Origin: Chitinophaga silvatica
GTDB lineage: Bacteria; Bacteroidota; Bacteroidia; Chitinophagales; Chitinophagaceae
Assembly (NCBI RefSeq): GCF_003419895.1
Contig: NZ_QPMM01000001.1
Coordinates: 558,001-622,000 of the forward strand
Reading direction: 5' to 3'
Length of the DNA stretch: 64,000 nucleotides
How positions within the stretch are numbered: the first letter of the stretch is position 1; each line of letters begins with the position of its first letter. Under the pieces are notes generated by a model. That model saw nothing but the letters and a program-made list of their open reading frames with translations, ran no database searches and had not been told where the DNA came from. A program made the position numbers and the translations under genes. Positions 19,833-27,699 of the stretch are shown here, piece after piece.

Positions 19833-21020
19833 TTACTTTCGACTTATGTAAATGGTATTGTTTTTTAGTACAAAGCTTACCGGGCTCGATTTTTCCAGTA
19901 TAGCCAGTAGTTCGGTTACCTTTGGTTGTTTTTGTAATTTTCCTCCAAGCTTTTCATCTTTTAAGGTGGCATCGGTAAATACGATATCAAGATCGTACCA
20001 TCTGCTAACCTGTTCCATTACCTGTTGCAAGCTGCTTTCATCCATATACATCCATCCATCAATCCAGGCGATGTAAGGTGTTACATTCACGATATCGACG
20101 GTTAAACGGCCGGCAGAAATATCGAATTGAGCCTGTTCTCCCGGATGAAGTTTTACTGTATTATTATTGGCATTCACATTTACAGCCCCTTCTGTCAGGG
20201 TTGTTTTAAGTATATTCTCGTAAGTATTTAAATTGAAAGCGGTACCGGTTACCAGTATTTCCTGTCCTTTACTATGAACAATAAAAGGTTGGTTGGCGTT
20301 TTTAGCGATCTGAAAATATGCCTCCCCATTTTCAAGGTATACTTCCCTGCTTTTACTTCCGGAGAAGTGATCCGGATAACGCAGGCGGCTGGCAGCATTC
20401 AGCCAGATTTTTGTTCCATCTGCCAACAAAACAGCAAACTGATCTCCTCTTGGAACAGATAAGGTATTGAATACCGGAGTAGTATTACTAGATGGCATCG
20501 TATAGGTAATAAGGTTTGTATCCCCAATGATTCTTACACCCGCATTGCCACTATTAAGGGTATCCTGAGCTTTGTTGAGTGTAATAACAGTTCCATTGGC
20601 CAATGTGAGTGTGCTATGATTATGTGGTTTCAGATCTGCCAGTTCAGATGTTGTACTCGCTTTTGGATGTTGAAATAACCAATAAGCAGCGGTACTTATT
20701 AATAATAATGTACTTGCAGCAACAGCCAGTTTTCTCCAATGTAATCTGATTATGCCAGGTTTAGGCTGAGCAATATCTGAACTAATGCGTTGCCATATTT
20801 TTGCCTGCAATTCTTTACTAAAGGATACAGGAACAATAGAGCGCATGGTTTGCAGCTCCAATTTAGCTGCGTGGAAAGCAGCTAAACTTGGATAAGCAGC
20901 GGTTGTCCATTCTTGCCAAAACTGTTCTGATTCCGGTGTTGGCCGAAATACCCATTCACGGAAAAAAGCATCTTCCAGAAAATCTGCTTTTTCAAATTGG
21001 GAATAGTCGGAAACGTTCAT
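19833..21020 (-). CDS. FecR-family anti-sigma factor
   Basis: A 395-aa inner-membrane protein: a cytoplasmic N-terminal sigma-binding part (1-100), one membrane segment near 105-122, a FecR domain at about 185-280 (FNTLSVPRGDQ, WLNAASRLRYP), and a C-terminal DUF4974-type domain from about 318. It should hold the ECF sigma factor from the gene 66 nt upstream and release it when the STN domain of the neighbouring SusC reports substrate. A 7-bp hairpin overlaps the stop codon and could tune the step from regulator to transporter expression. Confidence 0.9.
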   Translation of the reverse strand: MNVSDYSQFEKADFLEDAFFREWVFRPTPESEQFWQEWTTAAYPSLAAFHAAKLELQTMRSIVPVSFSKELQAKIWQRISSDIAQPKPGIIRLHWRKLAVAASTLLLISTAAYWLFQHPKASTTSELADLKPHNHSTLTLANGTVITLNKAQDTLNSGNAGVRIIGDTNLITYTMPSSNTTPVFNTLSVPRGDQFAVLLADGTKIWLNAASRLRYPDHFSGSKSREVYLENGEAYFQIAKNANQPFIVHSKGQEILVTGTAFNLNTYENILKTTLTEGAVNVNANNNTVKLHPGEQAQFDISAGRLTVDIVNVTPYIAWIDGWMYMDESSLQQVMEQVSRWYDLDIVFTDATLKDEKLGGKLQKQPKVTELLAILEKSSPVSFVLKNNTIYISRK

Positions 21021-21086
21021 GAATTGCCTTTTATACTACTAAGACAATCGAGGTTACCAAATCTTCCCTTCTGTTTTAATTTTTTT

Positions 21087-21683
21087 TTAAATTTTTTTGA
21101 AGGCGGGTAATAAGGTATTCAACATTAGTGGAATAACCGGGCCGGATACCTGAATTATATCTTTGAGGGATTCTATTGCTTTATGCACCAGTTTATAGGA
21201 GCTGTTTAGGGTTATATCCATAGCAGTGGCGATATCGGCGTATTCCATTTCCTGCACATAACGCAGATAGATGATTTCTTTTTGACGGGCAGGTAATTGA
21301 TTAAGCGCCATCATTAATTTCTCTCTATGCTCTTTATAAAGATCAGCATCGTTATCGGGCCATTGAAATTGCAGTTCGAAATTTTCAAAGTCTTCAGGTG
21401 AATGATTTTGGGTCTTTTTTTGTTTTTTGAGAAGATTGAAGATAATATGACGGAGAGATACCAGCAGATAGGCTTTTATTTGGGCAACTTCTCCCTGGGC
21501 AGATCTGTTGGCCCATAACTTCAGGAATAGGTCGTGCAATGCATCGCTTACCACCTCTACGTCACCTGTGAGGCGGATTCCATACTCCATAAGCAGATCA
21601 AAATAGTTGGTGTAAATAGTTGCTAGTGCGTTTTGATCACCTTCACGGTATGCATTCCAAATATGTAATTCTTCTAATATCAA
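21087..21683 (-). CDS. ECF RNA polymerase sigma factor
   Basis: A 198-aa sigma-70 family factor of the ECF type used in Bacteroidota SusC/FecR systems. Region 2 lies at about 25-90 (ALHDLFLKLWANRS) and region 4 at about 130-180 (LPARQKEIIYLRYVQEMEYADIA split over the helix-turn-helix). It leads the operon down to 9857 and is controlled by the FecR protein encoded next. An imperfect Bacteroidota -7 element is visible about 45 nt upstream (GATATTTG on the minus strand), but no -33 partner was found. Confidence 0.9.
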   Translation of the reverse strand: MILEELHIWNAYREGDQNALATIYTNYFDLLMEYGIRLTGDVEVVSDALHDLFLKLWANRSAQGEVAQIKAYLLVSLRHIIFNLLKKQKKTQNHSPEDFENFELQFQWPDNDADLYKEHREKLMMALNQLPARQKEIIYLRYVQEMEYADIATAMDITLNSSYKLVHKAIESLKDIIQVSGPVIPLMLNTLLPAFKKI

Positions 21684-21809
21684 CTGTCACATTACAATTA
21701 ATCAACAAAGCTGGAATGGATGATACTTACAAATATCGACTTTTTGGTGAATTATTTAGAAAATATATAGAGAATTGAGGTTTTTTTTGATGGAAGGTAC
21801 AATAGGAGA

Positions 21810-21841
21810 GGAAACGGATTATTTTATGCTAATCCGTTTCC
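21810..21841 (-). terminator. Hairpin after the 148-aa lipoprotein gene
   Basis: A perfect 12-bp stem GGAAACGGATTA / TAATCCGTTTCC with an 8-nt loop, 14 nt past the stop of the minus-strand lipoprotein gene. There is no immediate T run, so termination may be incomplete. Confidence 0.5.
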
Positions 21842-21854
21842 AATTAATTGAGGA

Positions 21855-22301
21855 CTACTTTTCAAATTTCAATTCTACGGTTCTTTCACCTTTTCTTGTA
21901 TACCATCCATCTTCGTCGTCAGGGCAAATTGGATCGAGCCCAACGCAATTGATGCCGCAAGGAACAAAAAGTGAAATGCCATTGTTTCCGTTATACATAG
22001 TTCCATAAACAAAACATCTACCATAAAGGAAATAACCATATTCAATCATTTGTTCGTATTCCGGAGTAACTGGAACTGGAACAAAACCAGTTACTGTGTC
22101 TCCGGTAAATTTATTGATGGCTTTTACTTCTTTTAGTTGATCAGAAACTAGTCTGAATGGGTTTGAAGTAACTTTTGCCTCAATTTTTAGATAAGGAGAT
22201 TCGTCGGGTGTAGATTTTTTCTTGACAGGAGTTTCCGCATTTTTAGTACAACTGATCACTACACAGATCAGCATAATGGGTACGATCAAACATTTTTTCA
22301 T
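21855..22301 (-). CDS. Hypothetical lipoprotein with a cysteine-rich C-terminus
   Basis: A 148-aa lipoprotein (lipobox CVVISC, Cys18). No family recognised. After a charged linker the mature part is mixed; four further cysteines cluster late (RCFVYG, then VPCGINC and DPIC), which could form disulfides outside the cytoplasm. It is a single gene with its own hairpin, divided from the sigma operon by 171 bp. It belongs to a patch of small accessory genes (21.9-25.2 kb). Confidence 0.6.
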   Translation of the reverse strand: MKKCLIVPIMLICVVISCTKNAETPVKKKSTPDESPYLKIEAKVTSNPFRLVSDQLKEVKAINKFTGDTVTGFVPVPVTPEYEQMIEYGYFLYGRCFVYGTMYNGNNGISLFVPCGINCVGLDPICPDDEDGWYTRKGERTVELKFEK

Positions 22302-22510
22302 TTACGATAGTATTTGGTTGAAAATGAGATTAATTCTCTGTTGGGTATTTTACAGAGCGTTCGCAAAATGAATAAATGTTTTTTTATGGAGAGGAAGGAT
22401 GCTGCGCTATTGTAGCACTTTCAAAATAAACTATTAATAGTTAATTACTTCCTGGAATATGAATTTGTTGAGGTAGATAAAATAAAAATTATCCAGTAGT
22501 ATAAGTGGCA

Positions 22511-22921
22511 TTAAAAGTGGATGGGTAAATGCATTTTTACCGGTACGTTTTTGCCATTAAGACTACCGGGCTTCCATTTAGGCATAATAGATAAAATTCT
22601 TAATCCTTCTTTATCAACAAGGGTTAGTTGGTGCTGTAGCTTTTTGGAGATTTTAGCATTTCTGACTACCCCATTTTCATCTACTATAAACTCAAGCCAA
22701 ATGCTACCCTGAAAATCTTCTTGTTCTTCAGGATAATGAAAATTGGTTGTAATGAATTCCATCAGTTTTGCCTCGCTATTATCAAATTCTGGCATCTGAT
22801 CAACAATGATATAAGCCCTTTGTTCCAAGACAGAGTCGTATTCCTGCGTTGTTTTTGATTGGGCATAACAACAACAGGTTAAGGCAGTTTGCAGGCACAG
22901 TACAAGGATTATTTTGTTCAT
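22511..22921 (-). CDS. Secreted TonB C-terminal domain protein
   Basis: A 136-aa protein with a cleavable-looking signal peptide (CCCYAQ, about 1-20) and a TonB_C-like domain over about 50-136: FHYPEEQ, GSIWLEFIVDENGVVRNAKISK, then MPKWKPGSLNGKNVPVKMHLPIHF in pieces. It lacks the membrane anchor and proline-rich spacer of a true TonB, so it is a free periplasmic domain rather than an energy transducer. Such stand-alone copies are frequent in Bacteroidota; their role is not known. The gene overlaps the upstream partner by 4 nt (ATGA), so the two are co-translated. Confidence 0.75.
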   Translation of the reverse strand: MNKIILVLCLQTALTCCCYAQSKTTQEYDSVLEQRAYIIVDQMPEFDNSEAKLMEFITTNFHYPEEQEDFQGSIWLEFIVDENGVVRNAKISKKLQHQLTLVDKEGLRILSIMPKWKPGSLNGKNVPVKMHLPIHF

Positions 22922-23373
22922 TTGATTTTATTAAATCTTATAGGAAGATATATTATTGTGACATCTTTTACGGCTGTATTTTCCGTCATTTTTTTAATCA
23001 CAAGACTTTTCCTCAAATAAGTTGATATAACCGGATAAAATTTTATTATCTCCTTATTGGACCTATCATCCTGATAATATTTAAATATTTCTTTTTTATC
23101 CAGATATGTAGAAAGCGTAACGATTTTAAAGCTATCGAGTTTAGCATTTTTATTGATAAATAACTCTAATATAGAACTTCCGGTAACCTTACTGCCACCT
23201 AAACTATCTGGAAGGATTAATGAAATATTTTTTCTTATAGTAGTATTGAATGGCACTGGTTCAATACGGTCGATTATTACTTCATTTGTATTTTTTATAT
23301 CGATTACTGCTTGTCCGGAGGTAGGGTCCGATATAAGAAGTACGGGGATTAATATATAAAAAGGCTTATGCAT
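22918..23373 (-). CDS. Secreted protein, possibly a diverged TonB-C domain
   Basis: A 151-aa protein with a signal peptide to about residue 20 (DPTSGQ). The second half has the same pattern as the downstream TonB-C protein: GSSILELFINKNAKLDSFKIV, then a helix and a final strand TIIYLPIRF in pieces, which suggests a diverged member of the same fold. The stop overlaps the start of that gene (ATGA). This may be an old tandem duplication. The homology call is by eye and uncertain. Confidence 0.55.
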   Translation of the reverse strand: MHKPFYILIPVLLISDPTSGQAVIDIKNTNEVIIDRIEPVPFNTTIRKNISLILPDSLGGSKVTGSSILELFINKNAKLDSFKIVTLSTYLDKKEIFKYYQDDRSNKEIIKFYPVISTYLRKSLVIKKMTENTAVKDVTIIYLPIRFNKIK

Positions 23374-23412
23374 TCTATAAATCTATTATTACATACTGTA
23401 TTGGCAAACAAT

Positions 23413-23449
23413 GAGGTTCTTCAAAATCTTCTTAATATTGAAGAACCTC
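23413..23449 (-). terminator. Hairpin after the 153-aa lipoprotein gene
   Basis: A perfect 12-bp stem GAGGTTCTTCAA / TTGAAGAACCTC with a 13-nt loop, about 80 nt past the stop of the minus-strand lipoprotein gene and 40 nt before the next gene's start. The T tract is weak. Confidence 0.45.
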
Positions 23450-23529
23450 TGAGATATTTGGCCTTAAAAATGAACTAAATGTCTTTGATAATTAAAGTAA
23501 TAAATTCTATTTATTAGAAATTGAATTTA

Positions 23530-23991
23530 TTAAGAATGTTGGTCGCCTTCTTTCAGTTCTCTGAATTCGTCATCCATAGGTAATCCACCCTGATAGAAAT
23601 AATAGCCGGTAATTTTCTTCAAAGTGAACAGATTCGGTGGACCGAATAATAGTATGAGATGCCAGACTTTATCGGCTGCAATATTTGACTGTTTGTTTGA
23701 AAATGAAATATCAACAACACGTTGTCCTAATGAATTGAATAAATTTGTAATTTCAATAGATGCTTCATCAGTTCGAATATCTTTTCTGTACTTTTCGACA
23801 ATTTTATTAAATTCGAATTCTACAAACCGTTCGTCTTTTCCTATTGTTTTAAGGTCTACACCAATTAGGCTTCTAAACTTCTTTTCATTGTTTTCTTTTA
23901 TAGAGGAAATGATTTCGTTAGAAGTTTTTAGCATTACTTCCTTCTCTGTTTGTGATTTACAGCCGAAGGAAAGAATTAAAAGCAGATGCAA
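23530..23991 (-). CDS. Hypothetical lipoprotein, apparent frameshift in the signal peptide
   Basis: A 153-aa reading frame beginning with TTG at 23991; the lipobox is LSFGC (Cys11). Read this way the signal peptide has no positive charge. An ATG at 24017 in another frame gives MKKQFTLSS and then stops after 13 codons; joining it to this frame with a single-base shift near 23991 would give a normal lipoprotein start (MKKQFTLS then LHLLLILSFGC). Either the gene is frameshifted or it uses the TTG. The mature part is helical then beta (KVWHLILLFG), with no family recognised. Confidence 0.5.
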   Translation of the reverse strand: MHLLLILSFGCKSQTEKEVMLKTSNEIISSIKENNEKKFRSLIGVDLKTIGKDERFVEFEFNKIVEKYRKDIRTDEASIEITNLFNSLGQRVVDISFSNKQSNIAADKVWHLILLFGPPNLFTLKKITGYYFYQGGLPMDDEFRELKEGDQHS

Positions 23992-24065
23992 CTCGATAGT
24001 GTAAATTGTTTTTTCATTATTTGAAAAGTTTCAATACTTATAGCATAAGATATTTTAGTATAAAT

Positions 24066-24473
24066 CTATTTCTTAGATAATTTGAGATATAGTTTATAAC
24101 TCCAGTATATGAATATCGTAGTTATTATAATGCAGGCAATTATTATTGCCGATTTATCTTCACTTTCATATCCTGAATCCTTGATTATATACCATTCATA
24201 ATTTTGATTGTAGTATAATTGAACCTGATCACCAATTTTATATTTTAAGCATTGATTGTAAGTCAAATTTGCATGATGGATTCCATCATTATATTTAAAG
24301 ATTAATGAGCTTCTTCCATGTGATTGATTGCAGTCAATTCGCGCTATTGTAACAGATATTAAATTTTCCTTGCTTATCGTCTTTTTCGTTTCTTGAAGTC
24401 TATTAAAGCTTAGGAACAAGTACAGAACTGAAATAATAAATATTACAAGGATGGAAATAGCATTCTTTGACAT
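24066..24473 (-). CDS. Small membrane protein, DUF3592-like layout
   Basis: A 135-aa protein with membrane segments near 6-24 and 108-128 flanking a soluble domain. The middle (VTIARIDCNQSHGRSSLIFKY in pieces, KIGDQVQLYYNQ) looks like the small beta-domain of DUF3592 proteins, in which a GDxVxVxYxP-like motif is common. Function is unknown. Its start lies 21 nt from the truncated XRE gene on the other strand, so it borders a rearranged point. Confidence 0.55.
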   Translation of the reverse strand: MSKNAISILVIFIISVLYLFLSFNRLQETKKTISKENLISVTIARIDCNQSHGRSSLIFKYNDGIHHANLTYNQCLKYKIGDQVQLYYNQNYEWYIIKDSGYESEDKSAIIIACIIITTIFIYWSYKLYLKLSKK

Positions 24474-24494
24474 ATTATTTATTTTATTATAGGT

Positions 24495-24728
24495 TTGACA
24501 AGGAATATTATCAAGCCTTCTATTGAGATAGCCAAAAAAATTGCGGATGAACTGCGTGTTACCGTAGATTATCTGATTGGTGGCTCTACGAGCATGGTAT
24601 TGGATAAAAAACTCCTTAAAAGAATAGAAAATATTGAAGCTTTGCCAGAGGAGGAAAAAGAAAAAATTTATTACTTCATCGATTTGGCTATTACTTATAA
24701 CAAAACAAGAAAAGCGTATTCACGATAA
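24495..24728 (+). pseudogene. XRE-family regulator missing its helix-turn-helix N-terminus
   Basis: The 77-codon frame, opened only by a TTG, encodes the end of an XRE-type HTH repressor: KPSIEIAKKIADELRVTVDYLIGG is the usual last HTH helix and linker, followed by a C-terminal helical part (EEEKEKIYYFIDL) found in many Bacteroidota copies. The first ~35 residues, including the recognition helix, are absent, and an in-frame stop lies at 24468-24470. The homology starts at the TTG, so the break is at about 24495. It is most likely a leftover of a deletion or insertion. Confidence 0.7.
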
Positions 24729-24733
24729 ATAGC

Positions 24734-24766
24734 AAAAGCACCAAGCATAATTCACTTGCTGCTTTT
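24734..24766. terminator. Shared hairpin between convergent genes
   Basis: AAAAGCA / TGCTTTT plus CAAG / CTTG with single-base bulges, between the XRE fragment (plus) and the Imm53 gene (minus). A/T runs flank both arms, so it could stop transcription from both sides. Confidence 0.45.
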
Positions 24767-24784
24767 AATTCTTTCGATTACGAT

Positions 24785-25090
24785 TTACTCAATCTTTTTA
24801 TTTGATTCAACCAACTCTTTAAACTTTTCCAGTAAAAGCTCTAATTTATTTAAATCCCCAGCTCCAAAGTATTGTTTGTTTTTAATCTTATAAACATACC
24901 AATCATTATCACTAGTCTCAACAAGATCCGTTTCAAAATCCAAATGATCTAACTCTGTATCCGTCAAGTCTATTTTAACTGACCATCCGGGATTATCTAA
25001 AGTCTCTATCTTTACCCCATATTCATGCTCCCAGTCTCCATCACAGTGAGACAATAACCAATTTGATATCCAACTAATAATTTGATCCAT
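24785..25090 (-). CDS. Immunity protein 53 (Imm53) family
   Basis: A 101-aa acidic cytoplasmic protein with the Imm53 pattern: an N-terminal ISWISNWLLSHCDGDWEH, then YGVKIETLDNPGWSVKIDL and DT, followed by an acidic C-terminal part. Imm53 proteins protect against polymorphic toxins, usually of the RHS/WHH-like secreted type, encoded immediately upstream. I use the ATG at 25090; a TTG two codons earlier is less likely. No toxin is present; only a 40-aa signal-peptide ORF lies 15 nt upstream on the same strand. So it is an orphan immunity gene, either a relic or a defence against toxins of neighbours. Confidence 0.8.
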   Translation of the reverse strand: MDQIISWISNWLLSHCDGDWEHEYGVKIETLDNPGWSVKIDLTDTELDHLDFETDLVETSDNDWYVYKIKNKQYFGAGDLNKLELLLEKFKELVESNKKIE

Positions 25091-25105
25091 TTTCAATTAG
25101 TAAAT

Positions 25106-25228
25106 TTAGGTCGTTCCGCCTGGGATTATAAATCTGCTGTTATTGGTTATTTCATCAGGATCCTGGGCACTTACATTTCCAACAATTGCAATAAGATAGA
25201 TGGTTGCAAGGGCTAAAAACAATCTCAT
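25106..25228 (-). CDS. 40-aa secreted stub upstream of Imm53
   Basis: An ATG-led 40-codon frame. Residues 1-22 form a good signal peptide (RLFLALATIYLIAIVG, then NVSAQ), followed by only 18 mature residues ending in IIPGGTT and a stop. It ends 15 nt before the Imm53 start, on the same strand, where the toxin gene would be expected. Its shape, a complete signal peptide with almost no body, suggests the 5' remnant of a secreted toxin cut off by a deletion; a genuine small secreted peptide is the alternative. Confidence 0.45.
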   Translation of the reverse strand: MRLFLALATIYLIAIVGNVSAQDPDEITNNSRFIIPGGTT

Positions 25229-25312
25229 AGATATAGGTTTTATAATGACTCTTTATGGAGAGCAAGATAAGTATAATGGTTTAAAATCAAAATTCTAGAT
25301 TTATAACCAATC

Positions 25313-25354
25313 AAAAATGTCAGCTACTCCGATCAGAAAGGAGCAGACATTTTT
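25313..25354 (-). terminator. Terminator of the glycosyltransferase operon
   Basis: AAAAATGTC / GACATTTTT with an inner CTCC / GGAG pair, about 35 nt past the stop of the GT2 gene. Both sides carry T runs (five on the minus side, seven on the plus side). Confidence 0.65.
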
Positions 25355-25388
25355 TTAATTTCAACGATTACCTATATACGAAGTAAGA

Positions 25389-26456
25389 TTACTTTATTTT
25401 ATACCCAATCTTTCTTTCATACGCTGTAAAGAAACGGTGTGCCATAGTTGCACTGAACCGGCTGATAAATAAGCCAACATGCAATACTGGTACTCTTTTT
25501 CTGTAACTGCGGTACAGTCTTTTTCTGTGCCAGCCCAAATCCTTGCTGTTTAACTGCAGGTATTTTAAAAATAGGAGATAAGTTTCACGGGTAGGAGGTT
25601 TTTTCCATTTATAGGTATCATAATAGCCGCCGTAGATCAATACGCGGGCATTGTGATAGCGATTGAATGAAGCCGCATATTTTTCGAGCAGACCTTTGGC
25701 TTCAAGGAACTCCTTCATCAGCTGATCCGAATGGTAGAAGTTAATGACCTTAGTTTCAGATAAGCCCGAAGTCATCGTTGATCCCTGTTCGTTGTTTAGT
25801 CCTCTGATGTAATAGAAATAATAGAGTCCTTTGAGGAAGGTTACTTTTTGGGCATGATACAGCGCCTCCAGCATAAATGGGGAGTCTTCAAACACTCTTA
25901 ACCGGAAGCGGACCTTATTGGCTTCTAATAAGGAACGTTTATAGAGCTTCCCACAGGTAGCTGCATTAAGTGAATTTTTCTCAAGTGTATTGTCGAGCAG
26001 GAAAAGTGAAATGTAGTCCTGATTGGTATATAAAGAAGGGTCGTATTCGAAGTGTTCGAGCAGACTGATTTCATTATTGACTTTGGTTACTTTCTGAAAT
26101 CCGTAGCAGACAATATCTGCATTTTCGCTTAATGCGGCGCCCACACTCACTTCAAGAGTATCGGGAGCTATCCAGTCGTCACCATCCACGAACGAAACGT
26201 ATTCGCCGGTGGCATTATCCAGTCCATTATTTCTAGCAAATCCCTGCCCGGCATTTTCCTGGTGGAGTACCTTAATGTTGTGGTACTTTTCACTGGCTGC
26301 ATTTAGTATTTCTCTGGATTGGTCTGTAGAGCCATCATCCACGAAAATTAGTTCGGTAGATGTATATGTCTGGCCAACCAGCGATTGAATACAGGTTTCC
26401 AGATAGGGGGCAAGGTTATATACAGGAACAATAACGGTAACCAGAGGTGACGACAT
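25389..26456 (-). CDS. Glycosyltransferase family 2
   Basis: A 355-aa cytoplasmic GT-A fold transferase. The nucleotide-sugar site is seen as VTVIVPVYN at the start, FVDDGSTD near 37-44 and VSFVDGDDW near 88-96 (the DxD-type metal site). The C-terminal part is helical with basic residues (KRLYRSYRKR), likely a peripheral membrane contact. Sugar and acceptor cannot be told from sequence. It is the last gene of a three-gene operon with two GT4 enzymes (gaps 19 and 33 nt), which probably builds a surface polysaccharide or glycolipid; no flippase or polymerase is in the window. Confidence 0.9.
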   Translation of the reverse strand: MSSPLVTVIVPVYNLAPYLETCIQSLVGQTYTSTELIFVDDGSTDQSREILNAASEKYHNIKVLHQENAGQGFARNNGLDNATGEYVSFVDGDDWIAPDTLEVSVGAALSENADIVCYGFQKVTKVNNEISLLEHFEYDPSLYTNQDYISLFLLDNTLEKNSLNAATCGKLYKRSLLEANKVRFRLRVFEDSPFMLEALYHAQKVTFLKGLYYFYYIRGLNNEQGSTMTSGLSETKVINFYHSDQLMKEFLEAKGLLEKYAASFNRYHNARVLIYGGYYDTYKWKKPPTRETYLLFLKYLQLNSKDLGWHRKRLYRSYRKRVPVLHVGLFISRFSATMAHRFFTAYERKIGYKIK

Positions 26457-26475
26457 TTTCTCGTTTTTATATTGA

Positions 26476-27666
26476 TCAATTCAGCTTCAAAGCAGCATCC
26501 ATTTTCTTATAAACTTTCTCGGCCGAGAAGTTCTTTTTATAGGAGCCAATACTAAGCTCACCTTGTTGTGCAAGGAAGTCTGGATTCCTGAGCAGTTGAT
26601 TGATATATTCGGCAAACTCAGTAGCTTCATCCGTAACCAGGCATCCATTATTACTTTTATCGGGAAGTCCATCCTGTCCGCGTTCGTTGCAAACAACGGG
26701 CTTACCATAAGATAGCGCTTCCAGTACTTTTACTTTAACACCAGTTCCTGATAGCATAGGGCATAAAACAACTTTTGACCCTGCATAATATTCACTTAAA
26801 TCCTCAACATACGGAATGATAGTTACGTTTTTAAGATCCTGAGGAATATGCTTTGCTATTTTTCCAATTATACAAATAGTATAATTAGATGGAAGTAAAG
26901 GATATACTTCATCGAAAAACCATTTGGCTGAGATCTGGTTGTGGTAGTTGTCGGATGCAACATAGACCATATCGAATTGCTTGTCCGGAGAGGCTTTTAC
27001 ATTAGCCGGTGGTATTTCTCCCATGGTTGGGATATACCATACATTGTTTGGCAGGAATTGACTGAAGAAATAGTTTTCTTCAGACGAACAGGCCCATACC
27101 TGGTTAAAGAGCGACAGACGTCTTAATTCTTCTTCCAGTGAGGCACTAATATTAATTCCTTTATCACGTAAATGCTGAGGAGTTACCAGGTCATGGGTAT
27201 CAGCTATAGTAATTGCGTCGCCGATCAGCGGATTGTCTTTGATCAGATCTGCATAGTATACGTAGGAAATAATGATGTAATCGTACTTATTTTTCTTTAG
27301 GATATTATCAAATTCAGTACGCAAATGCAGGTTTACCAGATTTGGCAATGCACCTTTAACCAGCTTCAGTTTACGGTTATAAAGCATATGCCTTAATTTG
27401 TATTGAAAGAAGTAGGTAATCGCATTGGTTTTAGGTGGTTTCCGGTTCCAGAACCAGGCATTCTCCACAAATCCACTATTGCGAATTCTATCCATTTCTT
27501 CCTGAGTATTGCTTCTTTCCCAATCGCCCTGCCGAGAAATAAAATCTACTTTCATTCCCCGCTTTTTGAAATATTGAAGGAGTGTCAGCGCACGTGTCTG
27601 ACATCCGCTACTTTTACCAATAGGACTTAAAGGGAAGGTGAATAAAACTCGTTTCTGATCTTGCAT
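26476..27666 (-). CDS. Glycosyltransferase family 4 (copy 2)
   Basis: A 396-aa GT-B fold enzyme. The N-terminal domain starts with VLFTFPLSPIGKSSG, and the C-terminal domain has the GT4/GT1 donor site CPMLSGTGVKVKVLEAL with GKPVVCNERG, where the Glu of LEAL and surrounding glycines hold the nucleotide-sugar. It is a clear paralogue of the enzyme encoded directly upstream, alike along the full length, so a tandem duplication. The N-terminal, acceptor-binding half has diverged more than the donor half, which hints at different acceptors with a similar donor. Confidence 0.88.
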   Translation of the reverse strand: MQDQKRVLFTFPLSPIGKSSGCQTRALTLLQYFKKRGMKVDFISRQGDWERSNTQEEMDRIRNSGFVENAWFWNRKPPKTNAITYFFQYKLRHMLYNRKLKLVKGALPNLVNLHLRTEFDNILKKNKYDYIIISYVYYADLIKDNPLIGDAITIADTHDLVTPQHLRDKGINISASLEEELRRLSLFNQVWACSSEENYFFSQFLPNNVWYIPTMGEIPPANVKASPDKQFDMVYVASDNYHNQISAKWFFDEVYPLLPSNYTICIIGKIAKHIPQDLKNVTIIPYVEDLSEYYAGSKVVLCPMLSGTGVKVKVLEALSYGKPVVCNERGQDGLPDKSNNGCLVTDEATEFAEYINQLLRNPDFLAQQGELSIGSYKKNFSAEKVYKKMDAALKLN

Positions 27667-27699
27667 ACTTTCACAATAATTATAATGAGATATTCTGTT

